DNA of 64,000 nucleotides from Owenia fusiformis (GCA_903813345.2 CAIIXF020000009.1:28556740-28620739); one strand, 5' to 3'; positions 46,162 to 59,131 are shown, counted from the stretch's first letter. A program made the numbers and translations. The notes: a model not told the origin generated them from the letters alone.

Positions 46162-49100
46162 ATGGCGGGAAAGATAAAAATATTGAGGTACAAAACCTAA
46201 AAAATAAGAAATCAAAAGATCATTGTGCAATAATATACACGATGTTGGCCAGATCGTTTTGTAGTAGGATCTCATAGGCTCAAATAATTCGAATTATTCT
46301 TTGAGCTTCTGATCCTACTACATACATTTGTTTTTGGATTGCTTAGTTTAGCTCATAAAGTGTGTGGTCTCTTATATTTGGATGCTTCTCTGCCATGTTA
46401 TTTTCAGTAAGATAACTTGGATGAAATTCTTTAAATTACAAGAGAGCACAGGCTTATTGCAATAAACAATTGTCATTCATGTACAATATGAATATACTTT
46501 ACATGTATTTTATTGCACAATGGTCTCCTGATTTGATCGGGCAAGTTGGGATTCGATGGGGCAAGGAAGGACTCAATGGGGCAAGTGGGATTTTTCCCAA
46601 TTGGTTAATATTGGGATTTACTTGTAGTTGTGGATTGGATAAATTTTTGACACACGTGTCTTGAAAAATCTCATAGATGGCACTGGTCCTTTCTTCAAAA
46701 TGGATTGGTTGCTTGAATGAAGGCCAGTAAAAAATAAATCGAAAGTACATGTACCTTTTTAATAACCCAATTTCCACCTTGTGTCTAGCTTGTTTGTCAG
46801 CTGTAATCTCAGTAGAGGTATTTCGTAAGACTCTCAGAGTGTCCCGGTACTTGTTATTGCATCTAGTAAATTGATGGTTTGTCTTTATTTGACATTTTTG
46901 TTAAGTATATTAAAAAAGTATGAGCATTCTGCCAGGCTTGAATGACCTTGTTACATCATGGACAGGGGCGTAGCCAGCTTTCAGTCAGGGGAGCACCAAA
47001 ACAATTTTGGTTTCCAGACAGTCAGGGGGGGGGGGTGCGATTGTGGCATAAACAAGCCAAAAAATTAAGATTTATCTTGAATTTTACAAAAGTTGATGTA
47101 ACTTCCTTCAAAATTGAGCTAGAAGTTTAAAATAAAATGCATTTTAAAGCCCTACCCATCGCTCCCCCCTGGCTATGCCTATGATGGATTACCCTTGACC
47201 ATTGAAACACATGTCTTTGAAATTATTGATAACTTCATAAAATAATACCTCAATTATACTTGCCAGGGTAGCAAGTATGAGAACCCTGGTCAGATACAGG
47301 CATGAAAGAAAGTGAATGCTCCATGTGTGAATCAAACCCAAGATCCTTAGATTCAAAGCCTGGTGCTCTACCATTACCAACTGAGCTATAAAGGCTTAAG
47401 CCAATATAGCTGTACTATCCTGTAGTAGCAATTCGTTACATTACCTTTGCCCACAGGGAGCTATTCACACTGTTTTATGTGGTTTTAAAAAGGAAAAAGC
47501 CCTATGACACATGTAGTCTAGATCATATCTTCATTAAGATGTTTGGTGGACTTGTTGCAGTTTATGCAACTAGATTCAATTCTGTTACTTAAAATGATTA
47601 ACAGTAAATGTGATACATATTTATAACCTTGTATGACCTGGACTGTTAATTTTTTGTTTTTTAAGTGCTGAAGAACTTATTAAAAGACGTAAAGTGGCAG
47701 ATCAAGAACTACCTCAAAGAAGTGGAGGAGTCCAAAAAGAATTTGCACCTGATGGCTCATGGCTTCAAGAAAAACGAATAGAAAAGTATTATGAAGATAG
47801 ACAAGATCTCTTGAATGAAGAGCGTGTTGAAAAATTGTAAGTACACATGCTGTACTCCCCTCTGTTACAATCTCCAAGCCTTTAGTTCAGTGCAATCCAT
47901 GCCTCCTTTACTTGAAGGTACGCAACGAACGAAATGCATTTTGAGAATGCCTCTGTTAATTTTCTTTTCCTCACTTTTTGTGGTATAGAAATATAGAGTG
48001 AAATAAGTTAAAGAACAATGGATTTCATATTATACAGGGTGGTCCAAAAAAATTGGAACATTTGTTAATTGAACGCAAAACCTTTATTTTTCATCTAAAA
48101 TGCACCAAAATTTTACTGAGCATAGGTCAGTCATTTATGCCCACTTATTTATCTGATGTAAAGTTAGAGTTAACACCTTAAACTAGTCAATGTTTCATAG
48201 GACCCCCTTTTCTCAAATATACACTTGTCAATTTCGCCGCTACTTTTTCAAGTATTCATTATTTCAAAGCTTTAATGAACATGTTGATTGCTATACACAT
48301 TTGGCAAAATCATATTCAGTTGACAAGAGGTATTTATATCTATGGTTTACAAGAAAACTACTGTGTTATTTATTGTCAACTAAAGAATACCCCAAATCTT
48401 TATTTTTATTTAAGTGTAGGAAAGAAAGAACATGTCAGAGGTGGGCGATTGCAAAACCCATACAGCTACCAACGTGACAAAGTCATTGTTTCCATTTTCA
48501 GTAGAGAGGTGACTGACCAGTTATTTACAAGGCTTTAAGCCTATATAATATATTATTTGTGTTCTGGGAGGCCCCTTTATGATATTGATATACATATATT
48601 GATATATTCAATGAGTATTATTCAAATTAGAACAAGCAAGGGGATGGATCTTCATTTACCAGTCAAAACGGACTGCCCTGGTCTCTTTCTTGAGAATATT
48701 CAATCAGTAATACACCCAACAATATTACAATAGCTATCAAAATATGCTTGATACTCAACAATTTAGATGAAAAAATGTTGAATATGTTACTAGATTTGAT
48801 CTTCCAAGGCAAACATGTAAGAAGTTTGGTCAAGCTGAATTTTTTAATCAAGATTGCTTGGACAAACAAACAAACAGCAAACTGAATTAATCATTTCAAA
48901 ACGGAGTCCCAGGCTTGAACTTGTAATTCAAGAGAAGAGGGGTCATATCAAACATTGTCTAGTTTAATGCATTAACTATTTGTTGTTTGCACCTATAAAC
49001 TTTACATCAGATAAATAAGTGACTGAACAGCAAAATTTTGGTGCATTTTACAGGAAGAATAGCGATTTTGAGTTCAATTATCAAATGTTCCAATTTTTTG

Positions 49101-52100
49101 GACCACCCTGTATACATGTATAATTTTTTTATCTTCAATCCAAATTCATGTATTTACAAATTTTTGGTCTGTTTGAAATATTTATTACAAAATTCACAAT
49201 AAATTAATGATTTGAATAATTGAAGTGCTGAATGAGTACATAATTGGGCCAGTTGACCTTGGACTCATTTGTTAAATATCAAGTTGCAACTTATTTTACT
49301 GTATTTAATGCTATATATATATAATGTTGTATAATTACAGAGGATTGTTGGCAAGGGCCCATTGGAATCCTGCAAATAAGATTGTTGAACTAGAAAAACA
49401 AGTAAGGGAAATATTAACTATTTTTTAGTTTTTGATGAGTTCTGTTTCTGCTTTGTGCAATAAATGTACTCTTCCATTCAAAACCTCAAATGTTAGTGAG
49501 TCACTGATTGATGTTATTTAGAAATTTGAACAGATAGTCATGAAGAGGGAAATTTGTTGGAAGCAATATTTTCAACACTCACACAAATTCTTTCCCCTCA
49601 ATCTTAATTTATTTTGAAAAAAGGAATAGAGGTATCTGATCAAATGTCTTATTTTTCTTTCCCAGACAAATGAGTTAAGGACTGTATTTCAGCAATGCAT
49701 CACAAAAAGTTGTAAATTCCTTTTAGGTGAAATTCTGGCAGCATGTCGGGTATGTAGAAGATGGGAAGTTGCTATTATATCCTGAGGAGGCTGTATTCCT
49801 CATGGAAATGGTGAGTCTGAAATCAATTTATGATTTTCTATACATCCTCAGATGATTTAATGATTACATAGAAACTCCAAAATCAGAAAACAGATGGAGT
49901 GAAATGAAAACACAATTTTTGGATTTCATATATGACCATTAATACAAGGCCATAGCCTGGATCATAAAATAGGTGAGGCAAATTTAAATAGGTGAGGCAA
50001 AACAGCAACATGATAGGTGAGTTGAAAGCAACAGGATACATGTACTATCATTAGTTTTCGAACATTTTGGCCTCAGTTGCCTCATCTGCGTCATGCCTGG
50101 CTACGCGTACGCCTATGTATTATTTAATGTAAATTATAATATTTCAGGGCAACTTAGAAATTGTGTATAATGATGTTCCAATGAGTCTACAGCAGGCATA
50201 TTCTACTCTCTTGGCTGAAGAGCATTCTGAAGACAAATACCTGGTGTATTCACATCTTTGTAGAATGGGATACTTGGTACATAGATACTCACATAGGTAT
50301 GTTCGCTGTGTGCTTTATACATTTAGTAAATAATATAGATAACACATTTTAGTCAAGGGTAGGTATGAGGTCTTGCAATGTGCCCTTGCACAACGTATAC
50401 TGAAATTGATAGTTCATTTCGAAAAGGTATGAAGAGAGAGATTGTTTAAACCAATCACAATCAATAAATTATAGTTATTAAAATATTCCTGTATGTGTGT
50501 CAAGTTGTCAGGTTCAATAAAACTAATAAATGAACTTAAGTGTCTGATTTCATTAAACAAATTACTATATTGTATTTATAATCACAAATAATTAATGATA
50601 TGATATTAGACTCTCGTTAATTCACGTGCAATGCATTATCTACTATAACGTCTGTCTACGTACAGCATAAAACCAAGTGACTATTATCACATTCATAGAG
50701 TCTTATCCAGTAACGTCGATGTGAATATAAACCGACTCTACCAACACGTCCAGCCAGTATCTTCACGTGGTGAACGTGATATTAGACTCTCGATAGTTCA
50801 CGTGTATTGTATCATCTACCATAACGTCCGTCTACGTAAAGCATAAGCCCAGTAACCTTCCACGTATCCAGTGTGCATGTTTTGCAGCATCAGCCGTCCA
50901 GTTTTATGTGTAGTATTAGTGTACTTTCTACTTTGTCTATTTTTGTAATTAATGATTTGTGATTATAAATACAATATAGTAATTTGTTTAATGAAATCAG
51001 ACACTTAAGTTCATTTATTAGTTTTATTGAACCTGACAACTTGACAATGTGTACACATACTTGTATCTTCATATATGACTCTCGCTTGTTTTTCCTCAAT
51101 GATTCGCTAAACTTTTGCGGTGCTGTTATCTAGCTCCTAAAATTATTATCTATTTTGGCTAAAATATTTTGATAATTCACCATTTTAATAGGATAAAAAT
51201 AGATTTTAACGGGGTCCAGAACCCTGTTTCTCCGATGCTATGGAGATCACTGACCATTTTTATATTTTCAGACCTGACATTACATTATATGAAAGACTAA
51301 TTGGATTAACTGACTCTACAACAAAGAAACGGAAAAACAAACAAAATACAAACAAAGATTCTAAGAAATGCAAGAATTCAGAAGAAAAGAATGATACTGA
51401 TAAAGTTATAAAAAACAGTGATGTGCAAATGAAGGATGACAAAGTGGAAACAAAGGAAATGAAATGTGATGCAATTTTAAATAATGATAAACGAACCCGA
51501 GTGAACACTGATTATAATGTACCTAATAGTACTGATGATGTTCAAATGGATGACACACCTCATATTGATCATCTGATTGATTCCAATATAGCAAAAGTAC
51601 AAAAAACACAAATATCAGCCTCTATTGATAAGGCCAGGAGTAGTAAGGATACTATGAGAACTGATCCACATCTGTTTATCTGGGACTATGAAAATATTCA
51701 CCCATTCCCAAATATTGCTGGCAAAGGAAATTGCATAGAAATAACTAACTGTTCCCCAGAATTCCTACCTCCTGATTTAGAATTTAATACTGAATCAACA
51801 ATCTTAAATCTTGAAAAGTTAACAATATGGCCAAAAAAGTTAACTGCGAAACAGTTACAGTTAGAAGAAAGAAAAAAATCAAGACAAGCTAGACAGCGTG
51901 ATTTAGAAGCATCTAATACTGTGCTTCAATTCTCATTCCCTCAGATGGCGGGAGTTGTTAGAAAGTCGACAAATTGTAGATGTTGGAGTGAGTATAAACT
52001 CGAACCCAAGAAATGTAAAAAGGAGACTGATCTTGAGGAGTTGAAGGGGTCTCCAGGAGGACCCCTTTGGAAAGGTGATGTGGTCCCCCTTGTCAGACCA

Positions 52101-53660
52101 AGTAATGCTAGATCCACAGGTATGTTTAGAAAATATATTTTAGTTTTTCATTGGTTGGGCTAATAGACCAAATATGGACTCTTTACCTTGTATTTGTAGG
52201 AATTTTTAGGAGAAACAGATATCTGACACCATCTGTTTTTGCAATGATATATTTACAGTAGATTAAGGGAAATGCCATACAAGTTTCATTTTATCATTAT
52301 CTCAATACACTACATATTATTTTGTTTTTTTCAGCATCAATCCTTGGTCGACTAAAGGTAGTTGAAAATATCCATTTTTCTAACATGAATTGCAGGTAAG
52401 ATTCATGACCATACCCTTCCCAAGAGGCTGACTTCACATTCACTCTTTGAATAAGAAATGATTCTTTGATCTGGTGAATTTCCAGAGTATGTAGTCAGAA
52501 AACATGAACCCTCTCAGATTAATTTTTGTGTGACTAGATCATAGGTTCTGCTAATTAACACATATTTTATTTGTGAGGGCCTAAAGACACAGTACAGCTA
52601 AATGAACTCAACAGTATTTTCAAATAGCCTAAATATAGAAATATTTTATTTCATGTGACTTTGAATAATAAACATAAGCAACAAATAGTAGTGTATCCCA
52701 TACCTACTAAGGTTTTAAGGAGATGATATACTGGATCAGAATATCTATTGTATTTAAGGAGTGCTATGTATGGTCAGTTTTAATCACAGGGTTTATCCCC
52801 AGGGGAAAAAATGTATCTTCCTCGGTCTCTCAGGATTTACATATATTATTCAAACCACCCATCACATAATCTTTATATATTTGCCTTACTATTTCTATGA
52901 TCTGGATACATCTTATTTGGATTTGAAATGGCCAGTTTTTCTTACAGTGTGACGGATGCCCCTAAAATCAGCTTTGATGTCTACCTACCTTCCTTGCAAT
53001 ATAAGAAGTCTAATCCTGGACTGCCCAATCACAGGATAGTTGTCACCAGGTACATCTACCAACTTCTTTCTCCCTCTTTTACTTACCTTCTTTATGGTTA
53101 AATTCAATACTAGTAGTAGTAGTAATTTCAGTGTTTAGTATATTTTCTGGGTGTAAAATCTTCAACTTCAAAGTTCTGCCCACAGATGGCCAGTTGATAT
53201 GCCAGTTTTTTAATGATCATTTTAAACTTCAAATTGGAGCAAAAGTGTTTTCAAGCCTATTTTGACAGTATTTTGGCTTTTAATGTGATTTGTTTTTTGC
53301 TCACGTTAAAGCTAACCACAGCTAGAATATAATCACGTAAATGAGATGGGACCTGAGCTCAAATCAGAGCAAATCCTACTTTGCTGCCTGGTCTTGAGAT
53401 TTCCAAAGTCTTTCATTCCTGCCTTGGCCCCAATAGACGCTCTCACCTTCATATTCAAAATGTTCAGTCTAAGTCTTACATTATGATTTCTTCCGTTCAT
53501 TTTCAGGGTTGAAGATCCACCACCAGATTTGGCCATACTTAGTTCTTTACACCAGACAAAAGATGGCGTACCTCTCCACTGGGCTGTCATAGATAGCGGG
53601 GATGTATCATTCTTCTCATTTAATGATGTATCACTTGGACAAGACATTTATATGGGATAA
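46162..53660 (+). CDS. TSEN54: tRNA-splicing endonuclease subunit Sen54
   Basis: Coding exons: 46162-46187, 47666-47836, 49341-49401, 49727-49810, 50148-50296, 51272-52119, 52335-52395, 52948-53049, 53507-53660. The total is 1656 nt (551 aa plus stop; human about 526 aa), all GT-AG with matching phases. The N-terminus reads MAGKIKILSAEELI, then ELPQRSGG and EFAPDGSW, the conserved start of the Sen54 N-terminal domain; R-M-G-Y-L-V-H-R follows at about residue 160. Exon 6 encodes a long, Lys/Ser/Asp-rich, poorly conserved middle. The C-terminus has SFPQMA, CRCWSEYK and the terminal G-D-V-S-F-F-S-F strand. Sen54 is a structural subunit of the nuclear endonuclease that removes introns from pre-tRNAs, supporting the catalytic Sen2/Sen34 subunits (family knowledge). 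Exon 1 is only 8 codons; it was chosen because its AG plus T restores Ser before AEEL. Confidence 0.94.
46263..46321. repeat. Short perfect-like hairpin
   Basis: TAGTAGGATC and GATCCTACTA enclose GGCTCAAA, TAATTCGAATTA and TTTGAGC, a stem of about 24 bp with a palindromic centre. It lies 76 bp downstream of TSEN54 exon 1 and may be a tiny foldback element. Confidence 0.6.
46973..47183. mobile_element. hAT-like MITE (CAGGGGCGTAGCCAG ends)
   Basis: The left end CAGGGGCGTAGCCAG is matched on the right by CTGGCTATGCCTATG, with GGGGAGC and GCTCCCCCC inside. Such ends are widespread in animal hAT-type MITEs (general knowledge). A run of ten G is inside. It lies in TSEN54 intron 1. A related right-end sequence is at 50085-50115. 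Confidence 0.65.
47255..47397 (-). mobile_element. tRNA-derived SINE fragment
   Basis: On the minus strand the sequence begins like a tRNA: TATAGCTCAGTTGG, TAATGGTAGAGCACC (A-box region), then GGGTTTGATTCACAC (B-box region), followed by a non-tRNA tail. The anticodon arm does not fold cleanly, so it is not a functional tRNA. It lies in TSEN54 intron 1. Confidence 0.65.
48033..49112. mobile_element. Mariner-type element with long inverted repeats
   Basis: The ends are TA-CAGGGTGGTCCAAAAAAATT and AATTTTTTGGACCACCCTG-TA. Inverted similarity continues inward (CACCAAAATTTTACTGAGCA; GCAAAATTTTGGTG) for about 150 bp. The interior has no recognisable transposase. It lies in TSEN54 intron 2. Confidence 0.8.
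50491..51060. mobile_element. Foldback element with about 110-bp arms and internal direct repeats
   Basis: The left arm runs TGTGTGTCAAGTTGTCAGG to AATAATTAATGA and the right arm carries its near-perfect complement, ending CCTGACAACTTGACA. Between the arms a 70-bp segment (GATATTAGACTCTCG, ATTCACGTG, TCTACGTA..GCATAA) occurs twice in direct order, at 50601-50670 and 50777-50850. It lies in TSEN54 intron 5, just upstream of the large exon. Confidence 0.75.
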
Positions 53661-54277
53661 GTGCACAGCTTTACTTGGAGAAAAGGAGGTTAGAGTGTCT
53701 AGGAAGACAGCATTTCAACCTTGGTTTGTTAGTAGTGTCATAAGACTGGACACTTACATTAAATAAGGACACAGTTTGAAGACTAGTGATACTGGTAACT
53801 GGACATTTTTTTCTACTGGACATTTGTTTTGTATAGGATAAGTACTCAGCTTAAAAGCTTGTGTCTTAGAGATGGAACATTTGTATGGATGAAATAAAAA
53901 GTATGCTTAAGTTGAAGGGTAGCCTCTCTGGGTTGACGCAATGGACACATGAGTAAGAGATAAAGTCAGTAATTAATTTTGGAAGATTATGTAACAAATG
54001 AAATCAAATGACAAAATAAAAGCAAAAACAATGTAATATGTTTTGGTGTAATTTACTCATTTATTTACTTTTTACAAAATACACTTTATAAGTATTTTTT
54101 TAGATAATTATATATTGCACTTTAAATATACTGTGCACTAGCAATGTGCTTAATTAGTATAATTACATGTGTTACACACAAATTCTGGAATGTTACATTT
54201 CTGTTTATACAAAATAAATCAAATGGCAAGACACCAAACCCACCTACACATCTCACATAATCCACATTGAAATCTAC

Positions 54278-54500
54278 TTGGTACTATAAATTGCTTTAAT
54301 TCGACAGTAGTTTTAATTAAGTCGCTGCCAGCCCCCCTTGTGAAAATCTGGAAAAACACAGATAAAATGTCAATTTTAAACTAGAACCTGTTGGTTTAGA
54401 CAAATCGTTGGCAAGCTGTGAAGTGAGTACTAATCTAGTAATACCTATGATGGTCAATCCACCAAATTTAATAGCGCCGAATTAAAGCAATTTACAGTAT
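54278..54500. mobile_element. MITE with AATTGCTTTAATTCG ends
   Basis: The left end ACTATAAATTGCTTTAATTCG-type and the right end CGAATTAAAGCAATTTACAGT form an inverted repeat of about 20 bp. The interior mentions the same TTTTAATTAAG and CCACCAAATTTAAT blocks as the 13870 family. Non-coding. Confidence 0.65.
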
Positions 54501-55189
54501 TGGGTTGAGCCATTTTTGTTCTTTTTGAGTGGAGCTCTACCAACATTTTTACTACAAAGCATTACCGTAGATACAATCATATACAATTCCCCATAATAAG
54601 CTATATAGTTTTAACAGTTAAAGAGAATTTAAATAGAACATAATGGACCCCAAGCATGGTCTAAAGTATAATGCAGAATGGTAAGCTTGGGATACATTTT
54701 TAAAAAACTACTAAAAAGAAAATAATTTTTAACTACTGTATTAATTTCATAAAAGGCCTACTGAAATTGTACACAGGTTTTACTGTTCACATATCCCAAT
54801 TTAGATCAATATGAAATCATTTCATAATATAGATACAATTTGGCACCACTTGCAACTTGATTGAATTGAATCTTTTACAAGGATAAACTGATTTATTTAT
54901 TATTTATTTAGAATCTACATCTTTGAAACGATGGCACGCTAAAATTAAATTATTATAGGTGCGTCTAGAACATGTTACTGTTCACATATCACAATTTAGA
55001 TAAATATGAAATGATTCCATAATATAGATACAATTTGGCCCCACTTGCCACTCTATTGAATTGAATCTTTTACAATGGTGAACTGATATGTGTTCTCAAA
55101 TACAATGATGTACATGTATTGATATCATGGATATCAAAATAGTGTTTTTTTTACAATGATGAACTCATATGAGTTCTCAAATACAACTA

Positions 55190-55968
55190 GATAATGGCAA
55201 CTCCGCGGAGTAGCAAATCCCAACGAACAAAATATCAATTACCGAATTACAATCAATTATACTCATTACTTTGGTTAAAATTGAAAAAATTAGATTTTAG
55301 AATTGCGAATTCCTGCAAAGCAGCCATTTTGAATTTTATGAGGTTCAAATCTGAAAAATAATACCATAATTGTGATCTACTCCGAAATTCCTTCAATTTG
55401 AGTATAATATAGCCATACTTTGAAGGGATCGAAAAATTATTGCAAAATCGTAGATTAGATGGCCATTTTGAATTTTACGAGGCTCGAATCAGAAAAAGAT
55501 ACAATATTTGCAATCTACTCTTAATTGCCTTTCATTTGAGTATAATAAAGCTATACTTCAGAAAGATCTAAAAATTAGCAAAAATTTCTATTTTCCTTTC
55601 CCCCCATACACGGCCCCTGGGGGTCAGGATGAAAAACACGGAATATATGTGAAATAGATAAATGTTGTGAATATACTACCAGAATTTCAAACAATAATAT
55701 TAATTACTTTAGTTTAGAATGAAAAATTTATGATTTTTGCGAAAAAGTCCCGTCATTTTTAAAGCGGCGGCCATTTTGAAAATTTTTTTTTTTGCGTAAA
55801 ACTGTTCACCAATATACATCTTTCCACTAAATATGAAGGAAATCTGTCTACTAGTATTTGAGTTATCTTCCGGACAGACGGACAGACTGACTGACTGACT
55901 GAATGACGGACTGACGGACGGACGGAGGGCTTCACTATATCCCTCCCGAACTTCGTTCGTTGGGATAA
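55190..55968. mobile_element. Element with CCCAACGAAC / GTTCGTTGGG ends, inserted in the satellite
   Basis: The left end ATAATGGCAACTCCGCGG, GCAAATCCCAACGAACA; the right end TCCCGAACTTCGTTCGTTGGG. Inside, two related blocks (about 55300-55440 and 55430-55570) repeat GGCCATTTTGAATTTTA. A GACTGACTGACGGACGGACG tract lies just before the right end. Non-coding. Confidence 0.65.
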
Positions 55969-56025
55969 TGATGTATTGATATCATGGATATCAAAATAGT
56001 ACATCAAAATAGTTATGTTGTTTTT

Positions 56026-57222
56026 AGCTCACATGGTGAGCTTTCGCAATCACTCACTTGTCCGTCTGTCCGTCCGTCCGTCTGTCTGTCCGTCAACAAT
56101 AGTGGCACGTTTTAAAACCTCTGTCGATAGGATTCCTGTTTTAAGTTATTTCTGTTCAACATCAATACAGAAAACTCCCCTATGACTCCTGGTTCAAAAG
56201 CTCGCCTATTTTCAAAATGGCTGTCACTTTTGTCTCGCGAAATTCACTTTTGACCCATTTCCTAGCTTTGCAAATAATTTCAGGTGTCCTACATAGTAAA
56301 AATCCATGTCAATGTAAAGGGTAGATATATGAAATAATTTTGTTACAAAAAATCAGCGAAAAATTATATCCATTTTTTTATTTTCAGCCATTTTAGTTAA
56401 CATTGATTTGTCTATCTGACTCGCGAAATCCACTTTCCCTCAATAACAGTGGCACGTTTTAAAACCTCTGTCGATAGGATTCCTGTTTTAAGTTATTTCT
56501 GTTCAACATCAATACAGAAAACTCCCCTATGACTCCTGGTTCAAAAGCTCGCCTATTTTCAAAATGGCCGCCATTTTTGTCTCGCGAAATTCAAATTCAC
56601 TTTTGACCCATTTCCTAGCTTTACAAATAATTTCGAGTGTCCTACATTGTAAAAATCCATGTCAATGTAAAGAGTAGATGTATGAAATAATTTTGTTACG
56701 AAAAATCGGCAAAATATTATATCCGTTTTTTATCTTCAGCCATTTTAGTTAACATTGATTTGTCCATCTGTCTCGCGAAATCCTCTTTTGGACCATTTGC
56801 TTAAAACCTCTGTCGATAGGATTCCAGTTTCAAGTTATTTTTGTTCAACATCAATACAAAAAAAAACTCCCCTATGACTCCTGGTTCAAAAGCTTGCCTG
56901 ATTTCAAAATGGTCGCCATTTTTGTCTTGCGAAATTCAATTTTGGCCCATTTCCTAGCTTTACAAATAATTTCAGGTGTCTTGCATTGCAAAAAGCCATG
57001 TCACTGTAAAGAGTAGTTGTATGAAATAGTTTTGTTACAAATAATTTGCAAAAAATTATATCCGTTTTTTTTCAGCCATTTTACTTAACATCGATTTGTC
57101 CATCTGTCTCTCAGTCAGTCCAAAATAGTGGCAAGTGGCTTAAAATAATTTTGTTACAAAAAATCAGCAAAAAATTATATCCATTTTTTTCTGTCACCAT
57201 GTGAGCCCAGTACCCACGGTTC
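56026..57222. mobile_element. GAGCTCACATGGTGAGC element with a threefold internal repeat
   Basis: It begins TAGCTCACATGGTGAGC, followed by a GTCCGTCCGTCTGTCTG tract, and ends CACCATGTGAGCCC. Inside, a block of about 355-370 bp (AAAACCTCTGTCGATAGG, GACTCCTGGTTCAAAAGC, TTTCAAAATGG, TTTGTCTCGCGAAATTC) occurs three times, at about 56110, 56455 and 56800. A partial relative sits at 41340-41690. Confidence 0.7.
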
Positions 57223-59131
57223 TAATTTTTTCAATGATGAACTGATATTTGTTCTCAAATACAATGATGTATTGATATCATGGATATCAAAATAGTACCT
57301 CAAAATAGTTGTGTTGTTTTTTCAATGATGAACTGATATTTGTTCTCAAATACAATGATGTATTGATATCATGGATATCAAAATAGTACCTCAAAATAGT
57401 GTTTTTTTACAATTATGAACTGATATTTGTTCTCAAATACAATGATGTATTGATATCATGGATATCAAAATAGTACCTCAAAATAGTGTTTTTTTACAAT
57501 GATGAACTGATATTTGTTCTCAAATACAATGATGTATTGATATCAAAGATATCAAAATAGTACCTCAAAATAGTGTTGTTTTTTACAATGATAAACTGAT
57601 ATGTGTTCTCAAATACAATGATGTATTGATATCGTGGGTATCAAAATAGTACCTCAAAACAGTTTTTTTTTATATACAATGATTAACTGATATGTGTTCT
57701 CAAATACAATGATGTATCGATATCATGGATATCAAAATAATACCTCAAAATAGTTTTTTTTACAATGATGAACTGGTATGTGTTCTCAAATACAATGATG
57801 TATTGATATCATGGATATCAAAATAGCACCTCAAAATAGTGTGTGTTTTTTTACAATGATGAACTAATATATGTTCTCAAATACAATGATGTATTGATAT
57901 CATGGATATCAAAATAGTACCTCAAAATAGTTTGTGTTTTTTTACAATTGTGTTCTCAAATACAATGATGTACTAGTATTGATATCATGGATATCAAATT
58001 AGTACCTCAAAATAGTGTTTTTTTACAATGATGAACTGATATGTTCTCAAATACAATGATATATTGATATCATGGATATCAAAATAGTACCTCAAAATAG
58101 TGTTACAACTACAAAGGTGCATTCTGCAATAAGTTAATGAGTAACTGAGTTCTGACCTGTTTCGCTTATGGTGGTGTTCCATTACAAGTTTATTGTAACT
58201 GGATGTGTGAGGGATAAGGGACATTTGTTCCTCTTGTTTATTTCACATCATAGAGGATAAATGTCTAAAGGAAGCTACTTGTTAAACTGTTGAAGGGTTA
58301 TTCCTTACGAGCCAATAGCTGTCTTGACATGGCTATGATCAATTATAAAAATATCAACAATACTAGTGAAAACATGAAAAGTTTTGGCTAGATCATATTT
58401 GATCATTTATAAATGTATTGTTCATTTCAACTTAGCTGCTATTGTAAAAGATCTCTAACAGGAAGTATATAATTTGTGCAAATTCATCTCTTAACATTTT
58501 CAAGAATTTAAATTCCAGGTATAATATCTTCATTTTGCATACCTTTACAAGCTTTAGATTCTTCACTTGAATGCTACTGCAATTTGTCTATAAAGTCCCT
58601 TTATGTTTCAACACAAATTGAAGATATACATTTAGAACCCTTAGAAATACAATATGGCCCTTACAATCATACAGCTGATATCTGGGATAATAAAATAATA
58701 AAATAATTGAAGATTTTGATGCAGGAATGTCCATATTTAAGAAAACTGCAGTTTCACTTTTTCAGAATAATTGCCCGATAACCTTGAAAATTAAGGTATT
58801 TTAATGCAATAAATTTATAATTCTTAGACTGGTAAATCTCAATTGAATTGTAAAAATGACAGATTGGATATCCTGTACTCAACCCCACCCTTTATTCCCT
58901 CTTGAAGCTGCATAAATACAATACGGATAGGAAAATGACTTAGATCAGTTTAAATAATACATGTAACTCATTATGTGTTATAAAAGTAAATTCCATTCTT
59001 GTAAAAATATATTGATTTCTTTACTGTTCTTTGCCACAGCAAAGTGTTGATTCAAATAAAAATAAATATGCAGTTTAAATAATTTCATATGATAAAAAAA
59101 TAATTTTCTTTAATGTTACTCATACATGTAT

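Larger units (their letters stand above)
55060..58115. repeat. Satellite of about 85-90 bp units, interrupted by two elements
   Basis: Units read CAATGATGAACTGATAT, TGTTCTCAAATACAATGATG, TATTGATATCATGGATATCA and AAATAGTACCTCAAAATAG with T-runs. About ten units are contiguous at 57225-58115. Further units are at 55070-55190 and 55968-56025. The array is split by 55190-55968 and 56026-57222. Each unit has the near-palindrome TGATATCATGGATATCA. Confidence 0.85.
53661..59131. other. Convergent intergenic region between TSEN54 and MFSD13A
   Basis: It contains both 3' ends and much repeat DNA, but no supported exon. AATAAA signals for TSEN54 lie at 53893-53898 and 54015-54020. A possible signal for the minus-strand gene is at 58889-58894 (TTTATT on plus). 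The satellite and inserted elements occupy about 55060-58115; a MITE-like repeat is at 54278-54500. 58120-59131 is AT-rich with no clear structure. Confidence 0.6.

Noticed and set aside
47300-47397. Functional tRNA gene on the minus strand
   Set aside because: A and B boxes are present but the anticodon and acceptor stems do not pair; a tRNA-derived SINE fits better.
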